From: Lepraria neglecta
Taxonomy: Eukaryota; Ascomycota; Lecanoromycetes; Lecanorales; Stereocaulaceae
NCBI GenBank assembly: GCA_033220425.1
Contig: CM065648.1
Coordinates: forward strand, 4,154,001 to 4,218,000
Length of the DNA: 64,000 nucleotides
Direction of reading: 5' to 3'
Each line of letters opens with the position of its first letter. The stretch's first letter is position 1. Shown here one piece after another: positions 8,441-17,967 of the stretch. Under the pieces are notes generated by a model. It made no database searches. It saw only the letters and a program-made list of their open reading frames with translations, and was not told where the DNA came from. A program made the position numbers and the translations under genes.

Positions 8441-11386
8441 TTTACTAGTCAGTCCACTAGACTCTAGCCTTACGACCACTTCGCGTTCTCATTCAGAGCC
8501 AGGCACCAGGAGCGGTAATCTCTAACAGTGGATTTCTGAATCCTAAGGGGTGACCGTCTCCTAAAACGCAGTAGACGAAAGGGTTTATGTCGTTCACCCA
8601 CTTCCGGGGGCACGTTGTGCACATCTTTAGATGATGGCTCTAGCATTTGGAGGTCATTTCCTATCTCGCACAACTTTACCTTACCGTCTTGGGCATGTCG
8701 AGTCCTATCTCATGTGCCGGATGTTGAGCTGTTCTAAACCTTTGGCACACTCTCTGCCTCAACTATACTCGATCTGAGCAAAGCTGGGCTTGATCTACTC
8801 ACGGAATAGGGGTCAGACCTAGAGGAAAACCACAAGGCGGAGCGTGTATCATAAGAAAGATAATCATCAGTGTACGAATTCCTCAAGGTTTATACTGGTC
8901 AAGCACAGTGATCAGTACTATCGATATCTCTCAAGAGGGTAGAATTTGGTAGCATGGGTATATACCGCAGGTATCCAACATATGGAATACGGTCATAGAC
9001 GTAATACCTGTGAAAGGGTATCTACCGAGGTGCGCAGATATTTTGATACAGGTGCTATTCCAACACTTACAGTCCCTTTCGACACCTTGCTCCCAGTCGA
9101 ATTCTCAAGTTGATATCATTAAATCCGATCTTACAGTCTCGAGACTTCAGAAGGTCTTCGCTCGCTCTGTCAGGATCTGCAACTTGCTCGGCGAAAATTT
9201 TCAACGCAGGCCTCAGGCAACACATATCTGCGCTCCATCTCCATATTTACGTCTGATTTATTCTATGGCCAGGAACTGATGGCATGGTTATGTGAAAAAC
9301 TATCTGAGATGTCTCATTGCGTTAGATTTGACTTGCTTGATATTTCCTTTCAACTTACGAAGCGCAAGAATCGTCTAGCCAATCTCACTAAGTCCAGCGA
9401 GACAATACTGAACTCGATGTCTTTCAATGGGGCTGTGCCTGCACATCTCAAGGGTAACCGCATAGGTTCCTGACCCGTGCACCCGAGAATGCATGGAGAA
9501 AACACTAATTGGATGTGGCTCCTCCATGTTGACCCGGACGTGCATAGACTCAACTAGTCGGTTGTCATTTCCCCATCATCACCAACTTCTCGTCAAGAAG
9601 AACTACTGTAGTAATTCGTTGACCTCTCGAGTTAGAAAGATGTTTCGATAACTTTGTCTCGAGTATTACTCCGAAAAAAAACTCAAAGAACGTCTAGCAA
9701 AAAATTGGAGCGTCTTGTCGTCAAGTATTGAAGTCTTAAGATATACGGTTGAGAAAGTAGCTAGAGAGTATTAATTTCTCAAAGGGGTTTATGTAAGCGT
9801 TGTTCTTCTACCTGGATACTTTTCTAAACTGATTGGATATATTTTGCTAAAAGACCCTACAACCCGTCCATGTGCCTGCTTCCTTCTGTAGTTTAGAGCA
9901 CACACACATATTGAACCACGCGGCCATCCACCTGCTCGGCCATTTGGGGGATTTGCTGCACTTTCAAAGAGGTCGGTTTGCAAGCTGTCCTGGTCGGATA
10001 GTTGACGTACTAGGCGATATCGTTTATACGCTTCGGAGTTAGGCTATCTACAACTGTACTCGCTATAGAAGGTTTTCAAGACTGGCTTAAAATACAGAGT
10101 ATAGAGTTGGCATGGAGTTGCAATTGGGACAACGAAGACTAGAGGCCGGGTCCATTCATTTTGGCTTTATGTGAATATAATGCATAAAAATGCATAAAAT
10201 TTGTGAAAATCAGACATCTACGAGCCTCTTGTCTCTTTAAGGGGCTGTGCTAGCCTTACGACTTCCGAAAAGTGGCCCGCAATTCGGCACACTGCGTGCC
10301 GAATTACACAGCCCCCTTGAGAGAGCTGGCTTCCGTAAGATGACCAATGTATGTCTATCCTATCGGTCATTCGCATCAAAATTGAACCATGTACATTCTC
10401 ACTTCTTAGAGAACATTCTCTTTGACATGCCTAGGGTCGATTATGAAGTTGGAACGAAGAGGACGAAGACTAGAAATAGTAGTACATACAGTGCCAGGTA
10501 AGCGCCCACAATATTGCTTTCGAAAAACGCTAGATATGTATATATCGTTGCATCCGCCTCTACGATGGCGCAAAAATAGTTGATACGGATACTTTGACCT
10601 CCCTCTGGTACTTGGATATCTAATACAGGTATTATCGTGTGCGCACGAGACATCTGCAAAGTTTTTATCTCAAGAGGGAGCTGTGCGTTCGGAATAACGG
10701 CAGACAGCCAGCGCCCTAACCTGATGTAGTTTTGAGGCCAGTGATGGCGCGCCAGGTAGCCCTAGTACTAATAAAGCCCTCCTAGGCTTAAACCTCTACG
10801 GTCAACATCCCGAGTTTATGATATGCCCGATTGGGGTACGTGCAGGCATTAATTTCGAAGAGACTCCGGACAAGCATCCAAGGCTTTATGCGAGACATAT
10901 TGTCACTTTACCTTGTGAGGTGTCAACTTCTTAGATGACTTATGCAACGGAAATAATTTATTGATTTTATACTTGCTAGCCTTACTATATTCATACTCAA
11001 TGTTACTCCTAGATATTTCGTGCTGGTACCACTAGTAGTCTAAAGGGAATCACTGAGGGTGGCATAAGCTTTTGATCAAGACGCACGTCGCCAAGTGCGT
11101 TGGCCAATTTATATCCAGTCATACACTTTTTCTAAGTACGTCTTGGACTTGTAAAAGCATTCTTGAGTTTAAAGAAAGAAATTGAGACACCTGGCTGTTC
11201 AAAGTATGAGGGTGGAACAGCAACGTTGAAACCTAGTATAGCTTTGATACCGATTACTTTGCGGAACCATGCTGCCTTTTGGTTCCCTCAATCCCTTGGA
11301 GTCCATCTTTTCTGGAAGAAAACTGTACCCAAACGAACATTGCCCAAGTTACACCACACGAGGTACCTCATGAGTACCACCCCCAA
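8441..11386. other. Gene-poor decayed region
   Basis: About 2.9 kb without a supportable gene. Open frames of 60-90 codons occur on both strands (for example 9010-9279 plus and 8470-8673 minus), but none shows a domain, splice structure or codon pattern that convinces me. It contains one hairpin element (10232-10325), listed separately. It looks like old repeat-derived or pseudogenic DNA. Confidence 0.5.
10232..10325. repeat. 94-bp hairpin / MITE-like inverted repeat
   Basis: Outer arms tctctttaaggggctgtg (10232-10249) and cacagcccccttgagaga (10308-10325) are near-perfect inverted copies. Inside is a second, perfect palindrome, aattcggcac (10281-10290) and gtgccgaatt (10296-10305), with a 5-nt loop. 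No coding capacity. It could be a small MITE remnant or the fused termini of a deleted transposon. I see no clear target duplication. Confidence 0.5.
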
Positions 11387-12025
11387 CTAATCCGCGAAAT
11401 GGCTAATAATCACAATACTAATACTTTTCACTTTCCTAGCCGCAACGTTCTTGTTGATCACAGTAGTACTGCTCGCACTATAGTCAACCTGATAAATCCC
11501 AAAAAGACAAGCCAAGGCGTCTGAAGCAGCCTTAAAAGTGATATGATCGACGACTCGCGGTTCCAGGCTATTCACCGACTTCACTGTAATAGAGCAGTCC
11601 CGACCTGGTATTCTTGGGGTCTTATGCGGATCTGGCTGTAAAGAGTAGTCCCGATGAAGAGCCACATGAAAAGCCATATAATCCAGGGCAACCTGGAAAG
11701 CCTCGCCCAGAGCGACCGCGTCAAGGACGAGCTCGGAGTAGTAGTAGACATCGAGGCTAAGATCGGTTCTTGGAATGTCATAGTGGATGATTTCGTTACC
11801 AACTTGTGAGCCATTGCTGGGGATAATGTTAGCGCTGTCGTCGATGCTGGCCAATTTAGAAACGCATGGTTTGCAGACCCGATTGTATTATTTCCCAGAT
11901 TTATGGTATCATTTGCTTGGCGATAACAACTGATTGCTGGTTGGCGCAACGGCAAGAGGGGTCGCTAATGCTATCACGATAGTACGCAACGTTGTCACGA
12001 AAGCACACAAGGTTTTGATATACAT
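11387..12025 (-). CDS. Possible small secreted hypothetical protein (exons uncertain)
   Basis: Not recognised. An ATG at 12025 opens a signal-peptide-like stretch (MYIKTLCAFVTTL, then a hydrophobic run ending near Ala-Pro). A second open frame, 11854-11387 in another phase, has a balanced protein-like composition (DYMAFHVALHRDYSLQPD, IPGRDCSITVKS). Joining them needs an intron between about 11950 and 11860 that I cannot fix; a stop in each frame prevents direct read-through. It lies just downstream of a broken membrane-protein gene on the same strand and may be decayed too. Confidence 0.25.
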
Positions 12026-12350
12026 CACGATTTCCTGCCGAACCACTGTTGCTTCTTTGTGCTGCACCCAGGAAATGAAAAGTACATACAGCGGCAGATG
12101 TTTAGAGGTCAGACCTGGCGTGGCTTTCAATTTCAATTTTGAAAGCTCGTCTAGATCCGCGAATGGGTGTTCACTTCTAGCATTCGCAAATCTAAAGGGT
12201 GTCATGAAAACGCAAAAGCAAGTACGTAACCCTAGCGAAAAGCCAAGAAAGAAGAAGCAACGACCAACGACAGTTTGGAAAGCGAAACTCAGAACGACCC
12301 ATACCCGCGCTTCCTCCCACTATCATCTTGACTCTCCCTTGCCTATGTTT

Positions 12351-13661
12351 TCACAAGACCTTTGCCTTAGAGATGAGAGAGGGCATAGTAACGTACACCT
12401 TGTTAGCCTCGATGGTCCTATCTTCCACCGTCTCCCCATCCCTGTGGCCGAAGACTAGCTCCAGATGTTTTCGATCCCCTTGCTCGTCATACACGGCCAG
12501 GACACGGACTGGAAGCTTGTAAATGTCCAGTTCAGTGATGCCAGAGCAGGTATTGCGGAGAGCAGTCGTAGGCGTCGAGTTCATCGCCAAGGCTGTGACT
12601 CCGCCGATAGAATCCCAGCAGGTGGAAGAGATGCCTGAGACGAGGGCATAGAGGATTTCGGCCACAGCAACAACACAGTAAATGATCATAAATCCAATGG
12701 CGATCCTTGTAGTCGCGCCACGGCTATTGTAGGCATAAGTCTCGATGATAGTATTTATACGGAACTTCACCCAATCTTTACTTGCAATGGGATCGACTTC
12801 GAAGGCGTTACCTTTCCCCGAGAACCAGTAGCTGCCGTCAAGAGTCTGAGATCCGTCAGATTCCGTAATGGTTTTCACGGTACCTTGCAGTCGACTTGTA
12901 GGTGCCAGCCTGGCAAGTCCATTTGTAGTGAGTCCGCCAGGAAAATTCTTGCAGTGACTGCCGCATCCACTGTTGTTAAGTTCGAGGCCATGAGGCAGTT
13001 GAAAACAGTGGAATTTAGATAGGGAACAAAGGGTTTGAGATAATTAGCCCACCCGGCTGTCAAGGCGATTGGTTTCTGGGGAAATGAAGGAAGTGAAAAA
13101 TAGCCGTGACTCCAAAAGTAGTCTGTTGCCCCTATAGTGCTAAGCTCCTCCGGCAAGCTTTGCACTTGGCTCTGAACGGCTTGGGGAACTCCAGAGCCCG
13201 AGGAAACGTTCAAATTGGACGCTCCCCAGCCAGCACCAATGTTGCACAGTAGGATTTCTTAAGTCAGGTTTTCCGAAAACCGTGGTAACAGGACTATAGC
13301 CCCAATGGCTGTACCGTTGAAAGGGTTCCGCGGGAGCTTAATCCATTGGAGTTGACTTTCTTCTGCGGGACCAGTAACGTCCAGAACCATAGATCTATTC
13401 ATTCCCAAGAATACGAAACCAGGTGCTGAAAGGGTGGCATTATTGAAATTTGCTGTATTGAGCATTTGGGGGGCGGATCCTAGTAGTAGTGGGAAAACTA
13501 TAGGCCTCTCGTAATCCCGCCCTTGGACCACATCACACTCGCAACATTGTGCACGATGAGGACGGAAGAACAAACCTGGGTCGATCACTCTATTGCTAGA
13601 GCTCTTACGACGACGAGACAACCTCACCAGACCCTGATATTGAGCATGTCTGCCCAAATCT
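12351..13661 (-). pseudogene. Broken fungal multi-pass membrane protein (large extracellular-domain family)
   Basis: The C-terminal part resembles a common Pezizomycotina family of uncharacterised membrane proteins: a long extracellular region, then a transmembrane helix (IAIGFMIIYCVVAVAEILYA), then a block of the form ISSxxWDSIGxxxALAMNS and ending in a region like LPVRVLAVYDEQ. The frame from about 13660 is interrupted by TAA at 13259-13261 and continues in the same frame with LLCNIGAGWGASN, which is family-like. A one-base frame change occurs at about 12875-12878. The N-terminal transmembrane part normally present cannot be found and would overlap the end of the methyltransferase gene. The TAA fits a CAA-to-TAA (CpA to TpA) change. 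I infer a truncated pseudogene; the exact family number is uncertain. Confidence 0.6.
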
Positions 13662-14960
13662 TCATCCAATAAATTTACAAGCTGGCAACTTATAATCCGT
13701 CAGTGTCCAATACCTCCTCTTCACCCCTTCCCACTCCGCCTCATCCATCTTCGGCACCTCTATACTTTCCCACTCAGTATCGAACCCAGCCTCAAACAAG
13801 TCCATCTCCACTACTTTGCCGTATACATCATAGCAAATCTGCCGATCAGCTCCCAGCCCGTTGAAGAAGCCCCATTTGCCTCCATCTTCAAGCAGCCCAA
13901 TGATAGAATCGCTGAAGAAATCTCGTAAAGCTTTGTAGTCTTCGGCAAAGGTATCGAAGTAGATAGCGTCGAAAAGGATGCCTTTTTCCATGATCTTGGG
14001 AACCATGTCTTGCCATCTGCCTTCATGTATGGTGACATCGGGCTTTTCGTACCAGCCATCCTTCTTCATGCGTGCTAGAACGGCTGGGTGGGCTTCGATG
14101 ATGTGGTGAGCTCTTGGATATGTTTCTTGGAAGAATGTATCAATGATGCCCATCCCGTGGCCGATGTTGAGGACGCATAGACCGGATCTGGGTACGAGTA
14201 AATCTGCGGTGCGTCTCATGATGTCGGTCTCCCATGCCATCATAACGCTATTGTTGTCGTTGTCAAGGATTCTGCTGTCTTGGAAGCGTAGGGATGATTG
14301 TAGGTAATCTTCGTTTTTGAGCTCGTTTTCTGCGTTTTCCGCAGTAGGTGGTGGCTCAGCCGATGTAGATTCTGCGTGACCATTGACCTCCTGCACAGCA
14401 GCTTTGTCGACCTCCTCTTCTCCATTATTTTGCTCTGCCTCTGCCTCTTCCTCGCTGTCACTTTCACCGTCATCCGCCAATTGCTCATACTCATCCAGTC
14501 GATTAAGCAGCATTTCTGCCCTAACCCCAGCATCAACCATGATATCATATAGCTCTTTCAGTCCTAGGCTTAAAGCTAAACATCCAGGCGTCTTATTATT
14601 GTTGTCCACATCATTCCAGATGGCCCCATTCTGTAGCAGTAACCTTATAGTCTTGGCTGCACTCTCCACTTCTGACTCTCCATTTCCCTGGTGTTCCCCA
14701 TTCGTGACGTCCTTAGTGTTTCCATTGGGCACCGAGATGTTTGAAGAGCCATGTTGAACCTCTAATGAGCCGGCTGAGGAAGCTTCGCAGGCAGCTATGG
14801 CAGCATGAAGGGGCGTGAAGCCAGTCTCGGGGTCTTGAACACTGGCGGAGCCCGTGCGGAGGAGGACGCGGAGAGACTCGAGGTTGTGGTGAGAGGCGGT
14901 GAGGAGGATCAATTGAGTCTGTGCATCTACGTCTGCTTCTTGGGCCGTGTCGTCCTCCAT
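13662..14960 (-). CDS. rmt2: Protein arginine N-methyltransferase 2
   Basis: Single-exon 432-aa protein. Rmt2 methylates the delta nitrogen of arginine, with ribosomal protein L12 as the known yeast substrate, using S-adenosylmethionine. The N-terminal 150 residues contain ankyrin-like repeats (TGFTPLHAAIAACE; NNNKTPGCLALSLGLKELYD). An acidic low-complexity linker follows (about 165-215), then the Rossmann-fold catalytic domain with the SAM-binding block LCVLNIGHGMGIID, the post-motif acidic residue in HHIIEAHP and the FDAIYFDTFAEDY block. Length and domain order match the family. It ends a few bases from the membrane pseudogene on the same strand. Confidence 0.93.
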   Translation of the reverse strand: MEDDTAQEADVDAQTQLILLTASHHNLESLRVLLRTGSASVQDPETGFTPLHAAIAACEASSAGSLEVQHGSSNISVPNGNTKDVTNGEHQGNGESEVESAAKTIRLLLQNGAIWNDVDNNNKTPGCLALSLGLKELYDIMVDAGVRAEMLLNRLDEYEQLADDGESDSEEEAEAEQNNGEEEVDKAAVQEVNGHAESTSAEPPPTAENAENELKNEDYLQSSLRFQDSRILDNDNNSVMMAWETDIMRRTADLLVPRSGLCVLNIGHGMGIIDTFFQETYPRAHHIIEAHPAVLARMKKDGWYEKPDVTIHEGRWQDMVPKIMEKGILFDAIYFDTFAEDYKALRDFFSDSIIGLLEDGGKWGFFNGLGADRQICYDVYGKVVEMDLFEAGFDTEWESIEVPKMDEAEWEGVKRRYWTLTDYKLPACKFIG

Positions 14961-16232
14961 AACTGAGTCAGTCCGTGTGGTGTAATTGGTCTGATATCGA
15001 ACTTGGGCCTAAGGTGCTGACTACGCCAAGGTCTACAGCCCTAAGAAGCCTTTTCGGTCATCTTGAAGGCATTGAATACTATTCTATATTCGTGGATTCT
15101 ATATTGAATAATTTTGCCTTCATAATGTCAAGCTATAGTGGCTGCTCGAGTACACTGTTTCTGACATATCATGTTCCGCTACCTCAGACTCGAAACCCCT
15201 CGGGCGGCAGCATATCATATCCGTTTGCTGTTCCTGACATCTCGAGTCTTCTATCCTATTCGAGGTGGTCCTCATGCAAGATGCCGCGCTCCATTTTCCA
15301 AGGGGTAACACCTGAAAAGGGCCCTTGGAGCGAACAAGTAGTCTTTCACAAGAGAATGCAGCTTCATTCACCTGCTTCCAGCTTTAGATTTAAACATCAC
15401 TGTTGCACTATTTTGACATATCTCCATTCTTGACCAATATGACAAGGCAATACCGCAGTAACTACTTCGATAGCTTCCCGGGCTTTGTGCCAAATTCAAA
15501 CATTTTCTCTCAACACAGAATTCAAACGCTTGTCGAAGTTCCGTAGATGGAAAACGGGAAGCAAGAAATACAATTGGGAGAACAGAAGATTCCTCCGAGC
15601 CGAGTTCGATGTGCACTTGGGAAGCATTGAACGTGACAACAAATTGGCTGTTCCTGGGTCAATCACGCAGTGCAAGAAGGTATTCTGGGCTTGCATTGAT
15701 AGTCAGTATGCTCACTCTTTCCTGTTTAGGTCCTCAAAACAAAAATCCCAAGTCAACCTCGTCGACCTGATCGATAGTCGACGACGTCACACAAAAGTGA
15801 GGGTATTTAGGACTGAGGCTGAGCTCATATCTTACACGAGACCAACAAGAAAATTCTTTCCGAAGGAGACGGCAAAAGAGTAAAGCTTGCTAAAGATACT
15901 GCTGCGAGAGATCGTCGGAAAGGGCATGCTGAATGGAAGAAGATGAAGGCAAAGAATCACGCAAATGGGGGCTTCCAAATAACTCATTAGTGGTGTCCAG
16001 AGTCGCTGTAGTCCACGTGAAAGAACTGCTGTCGGAACACATGTTGATTTACCACTCATTAATGTCTTTTATGAAAATTCCTCCTTGCAAATTTCCTTGT
16101 AATGTATCTTACACGCGTTAGTCGACAATTGGGTAGTAGGCTGGGCCATCAGCCCTCAAGCAGCAAGCCGCGCTACATTGATGTCATGGAAGCCGGTTGC
16201 TTCGTTTCCACACCCACATAGTCATGCCCTTC
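14961..16232. other. Intergenic stretch, no supported gene
   Basis: About 1.27 kb between RMT2 and the 66-aa gene. The longest frame is 15485-15883 plus (132 codons, very basic); it has no domain, start context or splice sites that I trust. The first 200 bp must hold the RMT2 promoter. Confidence 0.5.
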
Positions 16233-16489
16233 TCACTGTCCCAATGCACCTTTGACCGCGTCTGCACCGGCTGTTGCTCCAGCTCCGAAGATTGCAGCGT
16301 TGCCGAATTTCTTGCCCGCATTCTTGACCCATTGACCGTGCTGATTGTGGTTAGCATGCACAGCTTTGGAGACAAAAAGACCGATGTTGTATTCACATGA
16401 GGGTGTTCAGGGTGAGCTGGATGGTTTGGGTCCTTTGCGTTCTGTGCGTCTTGTTCGCTCACTTGGGGCTGTTGTTCCTTGTCGGCCAT
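16233..16489 (-). CDS. Small conserved fungal protein, 66 aa
   Basis: Two exons, 16489-16397 and 16340-16233, around a 56-bp intron (GTGAATA ... GCTAAC ... CAG) in phase 0. The protein has an acidic, Gln/His/Pro-rich first half and a second half of the form HGQWVKNAGKKFGNAAIFG followed by a Gly/Ala-rich amphipathic or membrane-prone helix. I recognise the pattern (W-V-K-N-A-G-K-K ... GAGATAG) as typical of a small Pezizomycotina family without an assigned function. The start at 16489 was preferred over an upstream non-ATG frame because the protein then begins MADKEQQP, as small acidic proteins of this type do. It was found by splicing, since neither exon alone looks like a gene. Confidence 0.7.
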
Positions 16490-16763
16490 TCTCAAGGGTG
16501 TCAAATCAACAGGTCCTTTGAGTCTTGGTATTGAGCAGATCTTTTGAGACTGAAATCTTGGTAATGTCTTGGAGTCCTGGGGTCTCGGAGCCTTGGATTC
16601 TTAGAAGTTCGACCTGAAGCATGGAAATAGACCCTTCTGCGGGATGACGTCTAGACCGTTGGTGGCATCTGGGTAACCCCACCAATGAATCTTAACCTCC
16701 CCACAGATGTAGCATCGCGCATTCACCTCCGCGTTAATGAAGTTCTCTTGGAACTCATCGAGT

Positions 16764-17939
16764 ATGGCCCATCCAAAGCTTGTTGTCACTGCCGAAGACC
16801 CAACCTTCGACGAAAAGACCCTGCAAAACTGGAGAGACGAAGGATTCGACGTATCGTACCTGCCGTTCGACACTTCGCGGAAGCAATATGTCGAGAAGCT
16901 CAATCACATCTCTGATTCACTGGGATTAGGGGACAATTTCGCAATAGTAGGTCTGCTTGCTCTTGCGCGGGTTCTCTGCCATGCGCTGGTGTCAGAATCA
17001 TGGATGCCGTACTAATCAATCGGTTTGTAGCCTTTGGTCAGGCCGCTGCCGTAGTGCTTGAAGAGGGTCAGAAACCCATCTGGAAGCTATGTGCGCTGGC
17101 CGCATACTATCCTGACAAGATCCCTGTGCCGTCTGCTGGATGGCCTTCTGGTCACAATGTCATCGTCCATCTGGCTAGCTCCCAAAATATGGTGCCGAAG
17201 TGCCGGCACTATATCTATCCAGAAGTCCAGGCAGGGTTTGCAGAGGAAGATCTTGACATGTATGACAAAGTTTCGGCCGGCCTAGCATGGTCAAGGACGT
17301 TGGCAATCCTAAGAAAAGGCTTCGAGATCGAGGTGGATTTAGAGAAGGTATGGGAGGATCATGCTGAACGTGAGCTCGCCAACATCCACCACAGCGGACT
17401 CGTACCTAGTTTTGCTGATCGATGCGCGGGCATTAGTCGAATTTGTCAGCAAAGATGCGGATGCCACGATGGCCACTATGGTCGCTGAACCGTACGTGAA
17501 TCACATTCCAACTTTAACCGGTGGTATTGGATATAAAGATCTCCACCGGTTCTACCGTGATTACTTCATCCCCGGGAACCCGCCCTCATTCAAGATGAAA
17601 CTCCTTTCGCGAACCGTTGGGACAGATCGAGTGGTAGATGAAATGCATGTGTCATTCAGACACACGCAAATCATACCATGGATGCTGCCAGATGTGGAGC
17701 CCACGGACAAGGAGGTAGAGGTCGCACTTGTGGCAATCGTGTGTATCCGAGGAGGCAAGCTGTATCATGAGCACATATATTGGGATCAAGCTAGTGTTCT
17801 CGTACAGATAGGGCTTTTGGATCCAACTCTGGTGCCTGGTGGAGGGAAGGGCCGACTACCTGTAGTCGGTGGAGCCGGAGCGAGAAAGGTAGTGGACGAA
17901 TCTAGTGTAAGAAGCAATGAGCTCATAAGTAGTTGGTAA
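16764..17939 (+). CDS. Dienelactone-hydrolase-like protein fused to a SnoaL-like domain
   Basis: 342 aa in three exons: 16764-16950, 17031-17369 and 17437-17939 (introns of 80 and 67 bp, both phase 1). The N-terminal two thirds resemble an alpha/beta-hydrolase of the dienelactone hydrolase type (KLVVTAEDPTFDE at the start; the presumed nucleophile-elbow region reads VAFGQAAAV, with no Ser or Cys at the usual place). The C-terminal third, from about TMATMVAEPYVNHIPTLTGG, matches the NTF2-like/SnoaL pattern seen in fungal proteins of this architecture. The lack of a nucleophile suggests a non-hydrolytic or altered role. Start chosen at MAHPKL because an in-frame upstream ATG gives an atypical extension. 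Its stop is 28 bp from the stop of the convergent PsuG-PfkB gene. Confidence 0.8.
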
Positions 17940-17967
17940 ACAACAACCAACTTTTTTGGGTCCAGCC

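Noticed and set aside
9010-9473. Two adjacent plus-strand frames (89 and 64 codons)
   Set aside because: No recognisable motif, in different phases, in decayed AT-rich DNA. Frames this long occur by chance.
15485-15883. 132-codon plus-strand frame between RMT2 and the 66-aa gene
   Set aside because: No domain, no supporting splice or start context and an unusual basic composition. It may be chance.
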